Assembly (NCBI RefSeq): GCF_000003815.2
Contig: NC_049982.1
Coordinates: forward strand, 18,653,534 to 18,717,533
Length of the DNA stretch: 64,000 bases
Direction: 5' to 3'
From: Branchiostoma floridae
Taxonomy: Eukaryota > Chordata > Leptocardii > Amphioxiformes > Branchiostomatidae
Shown here: positions 12,583-23,176 of the stretch, piece after piece
Layout: each line of letters begins with the position of its first letter
How positions within the stretch are numbered: position 1 is the stretch's first letter
The notes under the pieces: generated by a model
Seen by the model: only the letters and a program-made list of their open reading frames with translations
Database searches by the model: none
Told to the model about the DNA's origin: nothing
Position numbers and translations under genes: made by a program

Positions 12583-15500
12583 TCACACCTGCCACTTGGT
12601 CAGATCTATCTGGTGCAGAGCCGAGCACGCCACTATGTCGTTCCCAGCGCGGGGGAGTCGGAAGACGTCAGGCTGCATGTGTGTGGTGCCGTCCGTGTTG
12701 TCGCACAGAATACGGGCCAGCGTTGTGTTCTTTATCTCAGCAAGTTGATCTGATTGAAAATACAGAGAACGAAATTATGTAGCTTCGTGTAAATACATGT
12801 ATAGTTATTGGAGACATAAAAAAAAATAAGCAGTATATGACTACCGCTATGGGACAGCCCTGTAAATATCTTGCTACTAGTACATGTAGATATCTTTAGG
12901 CTTCTTGTCATAGCTTTACCAGTAGGGAACAATGAATTAGGTCTAGGATAGACATTTATCTCGTAGACTAAGTAAGCAAATTATACCAGAATATGAATTA
13001 CCTGTGGTGAACTGTCCGCTGTTCTCAAACCAGAAGCGGTCCCCCACCCTCAGTTCCTGGAACTGCAGGCCGATGAGACAGGCGAAGGTGGGGCCGACTA
13101 CACCGCCCGGCACGGACTTCTCGGCAAGACCTCCGGCAAACAGGTCGATGTCGTCTACGTCACTGTAGAGTAAAGGACGTACAGCATGACGTTAGAAGAA
13201 TAAAGGCGAATGGTGTTTTCAAAGTAATGGAAATGTGTTTAACTTAGTTGAGTGTCAAAAACACAGATGTGTGTATGCACGGAAACGATATGTAGCCACT
13301 ACTCACGTGTACACACTAGACAGCCGATGTCTGGTCACCCAGTCGGGGATTTCTGCTTCCAGGTCGTCGAAGCCATGTGCCCTGGACAGGCCGCATCTCT
13401 CCCGCCAGGCGTTGTACCCGGGCAGTCCGTGGTCTCGCCCCCGCTGGATGTTCAGGGCGGCCAGGTCCAGCCCCACCGACCCGGGAGGATCCGCGAACAG
13501 GTGCTTGGTCAGATCGCTCACCATGAAACGGTCGAACAGCCCAGAAGCTTGGCTCACAAGACCACGTATGATGGAGTCGGGGCCGCCTTGGTCATTGTCG
13601 AAGATGTGGGACGGATTGAAGAAGCTCATGGCCAGCTGGATCGGGCATTTGGCGCCTGGGGCATAGTCTGGAGTCGCTCTGGTGAACTTCTCATCAACAA
13701 GACTATGGCCGAAACGGTAGGCTGCTGTGGAGAACGCGTTAGAGATGGTTGGGTTCGCGTTCTCGTCATACCCATGGTAGAAGCCATTCTCGGTTAGTGA
13801 CAGGTTAAACTTGGCCATGGCATCCGGACCGAGAACGTTAGGCAGATCCTCTCCGTACACGATCTTCTGCATCAGCGCGCCAATGATTTTCCGGGTTTCC
13901 AAGAAGACGCGGTCCTCGTTCCAGAGTGGGTTGAGGGTGGAAAGCTGCCTGGCTATCCGGTTGTGCTCGCGGAGGAAGACGGTGTGCATGGACGTCAGAC
14001 CTGGCTGTTCGTTCACGCGGACGTCACCTGCCTGAGAACACGTCTCCGTCCCGTCCGACTCGTGCTCAGGACACCCCATCTCAAACTCCTCCGCCATGGC
14101 ACCCGGCAGCAGCTCCTTCTTCTCTGAGTCTGCAGGGTTGGGTCGGGACTTCAGCAGGCCGCGAGCTGCAGAGAGAGGAACAGGTATTTGGTTTGTTAAC
14201 TCTTCATGCCGATACACTACAAATCACAGAACATGCCAAAAGTAAGCTATCAACAGTGGTGAAAACAATCTTATTGTCCTTCTGTTCAAGTAAAGAAGCC
14301 AATTTTGGGATAGAAAGGCATTAGAATAGTACACCAATATCTTTGCTTATCCTGTTCAATTACTTTTTTTCACCAAGAGGGAATTAGGTGACAACTGCAA
14401 CTATGCACAGTGGGGGTATAAACAAGCATGAGTTTGCTAAGATATCGAGACGTGACTTACGAGACTTTGAGATCAGCTCGACTTGACAGATGTATCCCCG
14501 GCGCCTGCTGCAGGGCACGTCGTTCCATTTGGAGCCCGACGTCCCTGCCAGGAAGTTCACGCAGTCCTCCCGCCCCGAAATCTCAGGTTCTCCCGGCAGC
14601 CAGTTCGTGAAGGCACCTGTAGATCACAAATATTAAAACTTAGCAAAGTCATGGTACATGTATATCCTTTTTGAAGAACATGGCATAGAGAGCTATGTCT
14701 CTATTGGTTCCACAATAATTTAGATATCTACTGAGTCTCACATCATGTCTATCGCTTTACTGTCTTTACTGTGTGCGGTTTTACGCGCTGTTGGGCGTTA
14801 TTTTCGCATACCAACTTACAGCGCTAGAGATAGAGATATACATTTCAAACTGGTGGACCGGACCAAATGATCTCGTGATAGTCCGTACCATCTTGAAGTA
14901 TAGTCCCGTCTTCCCATCGCCATTCTCCCTCGACCTGTCTGTCGCTCAGGCCGAACCAGAAGGGGACTTCTGTAGAGACTTGGTTCTTCAGGTGCACCAG
15001 GAACGTGTTCGTGTCGTTGTCTTTGGGCGTGGCGAGGATTCCGCCATCTTCCGCACAGCTTGCCGCGGCGGAGTCGAAGTCTTTTGCCGTTTGAGTGGCC
15101 TTGAAACAGTTGCGTCTATATCTGGTGTATCCTAGAGGACACAGCCCTTGTTCTGATTGAAGGAAAAGAGAAGTGTATTAAGAGTACGTCTTAGATCTAT
15201 TTCAACCGGTGTAATTTCTCTACCACGTCTTTAAAAGGGGACATTAAGATATGATGATGATCGAATTAGGTCACAGGTATCTATAAAATGTTGTAGGGAA
15301 GAAAACATTACATTGCAAAATCCGTTAACGCCGTGCTTTGTGAGGTTAATTTTTCACATACAGTGGTGACTAAGATTCATACCTTCGTACACCTGTACCT
15401 CACAAAGTGTGAGGGGCTGTCTGGCCGGCAGGAGAACTCCCACATAGCGGCCCTGGCGACCGCCACAGTCCACGGTGATAGTTTCCTGTCCCCTGGTCAC

Positions 15501-17904
15501 TACGTGGTTACCACCACACGACGGGTTGGACGCCACGTTTGGAGAGTCGCCCACGTGAAGCTGGAAGGAGTTGAGTCGTTCCGTGCAGCAGTCCTGCCGG
15601 TTGAAGATGACGACCTCGTCGATGTAGTGTGAGCTTCCCAGGTCGACATACCACCAGTTGTTGTCAGTGTTCTCTGTGTGGGTACAGGAACTGGAGCTGT
15701 ACACGGCGTTAGTGTTGCCGTCCACCGCGCGTCCAGGGACGCCACCGAACGCTACACTAGACTGTTGCGTGGCACGTCCTAAGGCAAGGTTAGGACCACG
15801 CATTTCTGGAAAAAAATAACCAAAACATTACATAACAGCAAAATTTTTATTTGCTTACCGTTCATCTAACTTGTAATCCACTGACGTTCAAACATTGCTT
15901 CTAGATTGACCCTTGTCTCAAATTCTCAATGATTGGCTCTAGTCATATGAGGACCTTTGATGTTTTTGATTCTGTGATCATGAATCACAACTGTTGATAT
16001 AGGATCCATGATAAGATGACTGCCTCACCCTCGTGCTTATCCATGTCTCTAAGAACCTCCATCTCCTCCTCCGATGAGCCGTAGACGTTGGAGGCGTCTA
16101 TGAAGGCGGTGATCTGGTTGATCTGCTGCCGCGGACCCATGCGGCACCCTTCGTTCGGACTGGATCGCGAGCGGGAAAACGTTATGCACGGCTCACTGGC
16201 GAAGTCCTCATCATCGGTGGGAACGGGGATGTTGAAGCAGCGGTCGTCCTGCGAGCCGCATTCGCAGACCAGACCTAGAAAAAAAGAGGAGTGTTACAAC
16301 TATCATTTCAAAGTTAGACGGATGTAATTTCACTCGAATGTAAGTTCATCTGTGATGGTAATCAATATTATAATTTCAGTTATATTTCCCGAGTAGCCTC
16401 GTAATGTATAGCATATAGAATCCACGACTATTGCATTTTGAAACGGAATTCCTCAGGCAAAGCATCAATACGATTTTGGCGCATTTTATACGACTCATTT
16501 TACCACGCTGGTAATGGCTTGTCTTGGAAACTCAGGATGATAGGGGTACCTCACCTTCTTCCTGGAAGTTTGGAGTCAGCGTGATGTCGTGGTCCAGGAA
16601 CTGGCCGAACTGCATGACCATGTTGGAGTTGACGGAGCTGGACTTCCTGAAGTCTTCGTGCAGGGTGGAGCTGACCAGCCTCGCGCTGGGGAGGGACGCG
16701 CCACTCCGGGCAGTCATCCGGGGCACCGTGAACCCTGGGAACACATGGTTACCACATCAGGTGCTAGGTAATGGTATTACGGCATATATCACGTACTGCA
16801 AGGCGTAACTTTAATTCTGCAAGATGTACACTTACATTTTACCATGTGTACCTACACTTTAACACGGGTGTGTTTATGTACGTATACGTTACAAAACATT
16901 TAACCGAGGACAGGTGAAAGATGGGAACCGACAATAATCATAAAGTTAATATTGATGGCAATTGCATTAATGAGGGATTGCAGAAGTGCTCATACATTGG
17001 CCCGCTATTAAAAGCTTCAAATAGTACAAACATATGGCACATACCATCGCTGTACTCTGACGGGAGCAGTCTCTTCTGGGGTTGTTCAGCACTTCCCCAA
17101 AGGGGGTGAGCTCTGTTGTTGCAACGGCCGTCTGCCGACCGGAACTCTGGGATAGCTGGTGGGTCGCAGGTGACTGGTTTCATCGATGTCACGTCACACA
17201 AACTCGTCAAGTTTGTAGATTCGATCCTCGTCAGCGCCTCAAAACTGACATTGTATTCACTGAAACACAGCGAACAACTTGTTTTAGATGCTGCAAACGT
17301 TACAGAATGTGTACAAATATTTCAGAAATAATCACATCAGTTTATCAAAAATGTTAACAACGAGAAATCTTGCTCACCTGCCCATGAAATGCTCTGCCAC
17401 ATTCTCCAAGACCCAGGCGCATTGGCTGAGCTCCACAGACATGGGCGTGGACCTGTGAATAGTGCCGAGTTTCAGCTGCACCGAAGTCGGTACGGGCATG
17501 TTGTCTCCTTCAATGGTAAAAAAAAATACTTGTTATTCAAAAACAAAATTGAGGTCAATTGAAAATTTTGCGGATATCTCGATAAAAAGAATGTGATATT
17601 TACATGCAGAAAATACGTATATTGCATATCATGTTTATGTCTTTTTATTATATGTAAATTCCTGTTCGCCTAAGCACGCCCACCCTCCCCTGACGCGTAT
17701 ACTCTGCGCTGGTTAGAATAAGAGTTTTGTTCGCTTACCACCAGAGAGGGCTTTAGTCCTTTGCTCCAACCTTTCCTTGGCCAAGTCGATCGCTTGCCGT
17801 AGTTCCTCGTCTGTTGGAATCCGCGCGACAGCCGTCCATGATATCATGGCAACTATAACCAGCAGAATCTGGGCCAAACTGGATGGAGACAACATGTTTG
17901 ACAT
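12583..17904 (-). CDS. Secreted haem peroxidase with nested fucolectin and C-type lectin domains
   Basis: Eleven exons in transcription order: 17739-17904, 17378-17507, 17045-17259, 16555-16734, 16029-16274, 15383-15805, 14889-15152, 14461-14616, 13307-14165, 13002-13162, 12583-12749. They sum to 2967 nt, 988 aa. Exon 1 encodes a hydrophobic signal peptide (start at the first Met, residues 1-25 or so). The animal-peroxidase domain runs from about 95 to 312 and resumes at 594 to the end. Distal haem side: GQFLDHD with Q215, D218, H219 and calcium ligand D220; second calcium loop TAFIDAS; VYGS; catalytic R643 and haem-ester E646 in DVRVNE; proximal H747 in RFGHS; RGRDHGLPGY near the end. Residues 313-453 (exon 6) form an F5/8-like fucolectin/tachylectin-4 module with NLALGRATQQSS, DCC and RxDx4R (RQDCCTER). 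Residues 454-593 (exons 7-8) form a long-form C-type lectin domain with six Cys, FWFGLSDR, EPE and WND. Both inserts fall in the loop between VLRDMDKHE and RGLLKS. Role as a lectin-targeted oxidant generator in mucosal or haemal defence is inference. Confidence 0.92.
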
Positions 17905-18010
17905 AACTTTTATTTCCGCTACCGCGTTTGAAAAATGGATTCCCTTCCACATGCACGCAAATACTTGGTCGTTGTATGCTACAGTATGAAGCAACCGAAC
18001 AAGTCGGCAG

Positions 18011-18055
18011 ACTACAGGATCAGACTACAGGATCAGACTACTGGATCAGACTACT
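18011..18055. repeat. Short tandem repeat, unit about 16-17 bp
   Basis: About three copies of ACTACAGGATCAG-type units (the third reads ACTACTGGATCAG) just upstream of the peroxidase coding start, possibly within its first intron. Confidence 0.75.
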
Positions 18056-18612
18056 GTACTGAGTACTGGATCCAGGACGTACAAGGCGTACGTTTGTTAC
18101 ATGCACAGATGAGGCATCATAATCACTTCGTTAGTTTCACCTGCGTTCACAGTCAGTGAAACAATCAGGTTAACGCTCATTTGGCTATTATTAAACTGGT
18201 TTGTTCTAATCTCACGTCGCTACCAGCTAGCAAAGCAGAAGGATTTCCATCTAGATATAAAAAAATAAAAAATTCAGGCCAAAAATGATGCACAATTGCC
18301 CATTGTACATTTCAAGTGAAATTATGGCCATCACATGCAGAATCATAGCCACACGCAAATAGTGGTCAATTTTGGAGAATAGGGCTACGTATGCCCGGTG
18401 ATAAGTCTCCGTATGTCAAGAAAGAGCTACGGCGTGATCAAATCATGAGTCCAACCTGGATACAATGCCATTTAACAGTACCGTCTTTTCCCGCAAAGAT
18501 AACTTTGTGTCTAAACCGTGCTGTTTATCTGTATGCGTTCAGAGCGCCGACAGCTGAACAGTTTGGATAAGGAATCACTACAAATCACAGGAAAAGGAGA
18601 CGGAAGACTTAC

Positions 18613-18731
18613 CTGGCTTTCATGATGTCCAACGAATAGCGAATCTGAAGGTAGAAGATACCGTCTTGGTGGTCTATCGTCCGATACACCTGTCTTTCTG
18701 AAGTTTTCCTGCACCGTGCCCTCATTTTATA
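18613..18731 (-). promoter_or_regulatory. Probable core promoter and untranslated first exon of the peroxidase gene
   Basis: On the minus strand a TATAAAA box (18731-18725) is followed about 110 bp later by a strong splice donor CCAG|GTAAGT (exon end 18613). The transcript start would lie near 18700. The exon contains one short upstream ATG (ATGAAAGCCAG) not in frame with the peroxidase start. It is about 0.7 kb upstream of the coding start and in the same orientation, so assignment to the peroxidase is an inference. Confidence 0.5.
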
Positions 18732-20501
18732 AGCCCAGCACCCATTGTCCGATCGATAATTATCATGACGTAGGCGCTATCACGAAGACTACTTCCCCTC
18801 ACCTCTGACGTCATCAACGTAGCCCAAAATGTCTCTTCGGAGAAGACGTGTATGTCCCAGAGGGCTGCAAGCATCGTTGCAGAAACTTTCCGCTTATTTA
18901 CATGTATTCTATTTCCTCAAATGATGACGTCCCACGGGCTCGTGACGAACTACCAAAAATCACGCCCGCCCAGCTGATAAGAAAGTGCTATTGTTTGTTT
19001 TCAATTAGATCTGTAATTACACGATAATTGGTCTTTTATGTCACCTAACGACGCATTTATATCCAGTAATAAGGGTCTCCGCCCAAGAAATTAGCGATGT
19101 GTTGCGGGACGATCACTGCTGGTAACCGGTACCTGTGTGACCAAGGTCCAAGTTATTTCTCCAACCTAAATTCTGAGTGTAACATAGCATACAGTGGATT
19201 GCAAATCTTCTCCAGTAAAGACTGGTACAATGAAGGACGACTAGTCACCACTGCATTAGATTACTGCATTGGAGACTCGTTCTTAGAAGTAACTGTTTAT
19301 TGTTCATTAAGATTTACAAAACAAAGTCGAAAGGTGACCCAATCAGGTACAGATCCTGGAACCGACGCCATGACGTAGGTGACGTCACGTGGACCCTCTC
19401 CGGTTGGAACGGAAGCTTCTAAGGTTTGTAGTGGGTTGAGATTTCGGCGTCACGTCTGAAGGTTCAGAAGAACGAAACATCATTCTGAGAAATCACTTGG
19501 ATTCGAACAAGAACAAATAAGATGCGTCAATGCTACACGGCGTTGGAGATGTAGATAAAGTACAACGCATGTATTTGAGTACATTTGACATCTTTATTTG
19601 CCACGAACGCTAATTTTTTTAACTTCTTATATCTTAAACAATGTATATCAGAAGCCCCAGCAGCTATCAAGCTCTTCACAAAGCGACAGCCTGGACAGTA
19701 CCTCAGGTATTTACATAACGTCCCCGATCCTAAGCACCTGATCTGACCTAGCTAGGAACAGACCTAGGGACAAACATTGTCCGACATGTACAGGTGCTTC
19801 TCGGTTACTTCGCTCTTGCCGACTCTTCGGAGACATGGAACCAACGGCAAGTCATGCATGGTAGGAACGTCATCTATATTGTGTATCTGTGTTTATGGTA
19901 GAAACAGCAGCGTACGTCACTGGACACTGCCCTCATCCCCACGTCGTGACGTCACTGTTCCTTTTCTTCCTCATGACTGACCCGAATCTATGCCATGTTT
20001 TCATGTATCCTAGCCTCCACCAGGCAGTCCTACGGGGGTACGTGGATAGTAGAATTAGGCACAAACCGGGAGTCAGTCCACGCTAAAGGTTTGAGCAAGG
20101 TTTGAGTACAACAAAAACGGATTCGGAGAGAACGTAGTAAAAGTTACTATCTCATGGGCACAAGTGTTCAGACTTGAATAAATAAGAATAACTGTACGCC
20201 CCAACTCCTGTTAGACCCTCCATACAAATAGCTCAAAGTTAGTCAAGCTAAGCCCTTGACCAGGCTGCAGTACGCTCTCATGAACCTTGGCTACTACTCG
20301 TGGTCGGCTGCTGATATCATCCGTGATTGAAATCCAAGTTTTAGAATGGTGCGCGTGCGGTCAGAAACCAATTTAGAACTTACTTTGTAACGTTAATAAG
20401 AAAACATATTTTATGCGCTTCGACTTTATATCACACTTGTCAACTGACTTTCATGATGAGCACCATATCCTAATACTCTTGGCCTCATTTCGATAGCAGA
20501 G

Positions 20502-20712
20502 TAGCCTGGGTACTATCCGGATATTAGTTTGCTCCTATGTTCGATTCTACTATCCGTCTGGAGACCTGCACATTCAAACCTTTTGGTGTTAACGTCGGTT
20601 AATGAGGAATGAAAACGGAACAACAGAGAAGCGAATGTCAGAGCTAGATTCGACTGTATATAGCATATAATGAACGCCGGGGCGAACTACTTTCCGGATG
20701 GTACCCAGGCTA
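20502..20712. mobile_element. MITE with TAGCCTGGG termini and 9-bp target duplication
   Basis: Left end TAGCCTGGGTACTATCCGGA, right end TCCGGATGGTACCCAGGCTA: an inverted repeat of about 20 bp with one mismatch. Flanking 9-mers ATAGCAGAG (20493-20501) and ACAGCAGAG (20713-20721) agree at 8 of 9 positions. A 9-bp duplication is characteristic of Mutator-like elements. No coding capacity. Confidence 0.75.
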
Positions 20713-20846
20713 ACAGCAGAGAACATGTAGGGCATATTATCATTTTTGGTCTCATTTCTCTATTAATTGGTCTTACAACCATGTCACCCTAGGCCTACGC
20801 CTTTGACTTGTTTGAGCGGCCGGCCGCACACGATTGTGTAGAATAG

Positions 20847-20992
20847 TATTCTCCACGCAGAGGTACCGTGGGTCGGCCGGGTCGCAGAGATAGTAACGGC
20901 CGGGATTCTTACCCTCTCGCTCCTCTCGTGAGGGGGACGAGTCGGTGAAAATTCCGGCCACTATCCGTCACCCAACCTCTGCGCGGAGAACA
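20847..20992. mobile_element. Small MITE with 8-bp target duplication
   Basis: Perfect 8-bp direct repeats TAGAATAG (20839-20846 and 20993-21000) bracket a 146-bp unit with imperfect terminal inverted repeats: TATTCTCCACGCAGAGG at the left, CCTCTGCGCGGAGAACA at the right. An 8-bp duplication fits hAT or Mutator-like elements; family unresolved. Confidence 0.65.
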
Positions 20993-21182
20993 TAGAATAG
21001 CACAATATCCCAGACGAAATTTCAACCCGGTCTACCAACGATTCTCTTATCAATTATTACATCAATACGCAAATCTTACGTAAATGTGCCATCGTATTAG
21101 TTGACAGCACTGACGTCATTACCTATCGTTCCATTAAGGCAGCTATTGTCATATAATTCAGTGTAATTATTGTGAACTACAT

Positions 21183-21242
21183 GTACTAGTAATTGGGGCT
21201 ACTTAGGCCATTGTACTAGTAATTGGGGGTACTTAGGCCATT
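21183..21242. repeat. 30-bp tandem duplication
   Basis: Two copies of GTACTAGTAATTGGGG followed by a shared tail ending TTAGGCCATT; one or two differences between copies. No function seen. Confidence 0.85.
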
Positions 21243-23176
21243 GTGTGGCGAAGCCTCTATAAAAAACCCTGATGGTAAATCCAAACTTTAACTAATTGTA
21301 AAACCTACAACTATGTCAGCAGAAGCACAAATGATACTCCACACAGTTATTGTACAGGAAAGGTGGAAAATTTATTAAGTGCAATTGTCATTGCAGTTTA
21401 TCATATCACAAAGCAGCAAGCATCCTCAGGCAGTAGTGTGATACCCAACATTTCCAAAGCACAAGCAATTTTTATAACTGTCAAGAGTGCATGTAGTCAT
21501 TATATAAAAACCCTACCTATTTTCATGTTAGAGGTTTGCACAGTGGTTGTGATGGCACAAATTTCAGCTACAAGAAAGCAAGAGGAGCTGCTGACCATTT
21601 GGCAAGTTTTAGCAGATCAAAATAAGTTGGCATGAACATTTCAAAACTTAGAAAAGACATGCCTGGATGAATTTAAAACTAAAATTTAAAACAAAAGTGT
21701 AGATGTGTTCACCATCCTCTCCCAGCTAATCATGACCAAATGGTTTATCAGACTCCATAGTACGGAAAAGTGAAAGGCACAGAAAAAAAGTAAAGGAATG
21801 TTAGATGAGGGATTCCATGATGTCATTGTGGAAAGTAAATCTGGCACATATAATTCTACAAAGAAAGCCAGAAAGAGTGCGGCCGCAGGGAAGCCCTGTG
21901 GAACATCCTCAAGGAGTATTCAGGAAAGACGGTGTTTCATGACCAACAGAGGTGTACAACCTTTCTGGATGGACAGACTGCCCATACGTCTACGGCAACA
22001 GCATAACAATATTCTTGGCAAACTGCACTGCAAAAATTGTGTTTGTCAGAAACCATCCGTCCACACTATGTACAATACATGGCTTTCTATCTTAGTCTAC
22101 TGCTCTACAATGTATGTTTCCATGTTTTATAGTGAGTTGCATAGAGACTGCACCCTGGCATTATTGTAGTTCATATTGTGTTAGATACAAAAATTCATTC
22201 GAAAAGCACAAACTAACGAAAGTGTTGCACCAGCTCTTTAGCTAGATTAGGATGTTATTAGAGCACCCCCCCTCCCCACATCCTAGTGAACTGGGAAGTT
22301 CCATGTAGGACATATCCTTGTAAGTTATAGCCTTCACATAGATGGGAGAGTAGAGCTATGTTACTCCTGGCTTCGTGCTGAGGATGGACACTGTACACAT
22401 GTGAAACGCTGTTGTAGAGAAATTGTTTATCTGGATCTGAGTTGGTCAACCGGTGTAACTGCCATTTGGCATAGCACACCAAAGTCAACATGGTCTTACA
22501 TCATTCTGTACTTCATGCATTCTTTGGCAACCTGACATTGTATGGCTGCCACTGTATATTGTTACCTCTATGCATTATACATGTATTTTATCCTGTCTAA
22601 AATTTTCAAGTTGTCCGGTAAGTCCTACCAACCATCATATGACCAAGTAACAAGAAATTACAAAAAAAAGCTTGCTGGGGGCAAAGGTGGGAATAGCTCC
22701 AGTTAAAATGTAATGTATCATCGGCTCTGTCCATAGCGGAGACTATGCTCCCCACAAAATATTTTGAAAAAATATTTACGGCTCCTTATGAAAATGTATC
22801 AAAATCAACATAATTTTCCTCCTCAACATACCCTTTCCTAGCATAGCACAAAGTGCTCAACAAACAAACATACTCTTCAATTTGCTTTTACCCCGGTAGC
22901 TATCTGAATTAAAACATTCCGCAAAATACACTACTTGAGGTTACTCTAATACAAATGTATCACCAAACATAATTTACTGTCTGCCAATCATATTTTGTAA
23001 ATTTTAGGTTAAAGGCTGTAAAAGAAAAAATTCCAACACCTATAGCCTACATGTAGTTAATAATCCCCTTCATCATGAAAGCTATAATAAAGAGAAGATA
23101 TTTATATTCTCAATAGGACAATGTAAGGCAGTTGTAGTTGGCATTAACCCTTCCCAATCTGTAACTTTTGAATTCC

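Larger units (their letters stand above)
17905..23176. other. Intergenic region between peroxidase and fatty acyl-CoA reductase genes
   Basis: Holds the peroxidase promoter, a 17-bp-period GATCAGACTAC tandem repeat (18011-18055), two short inverted-repeat elements (20502-20712, 20847-20992), a 30-bp tandem duplication (21183-21242) and, at its right end, the FAR 3' untranslated region. Open frames near 19097-19378, 21363-21635 and 21798-22169 have no recognisable domain and no supporting splice sites. Confidence 0.6.

Noticed and set aside
21363-22169. Two open frames of 90 and 123 codons between peroxidase and FAR
   Set aside because: No recognised transposase or other domain; the frames are separate and bounded by chance stops.
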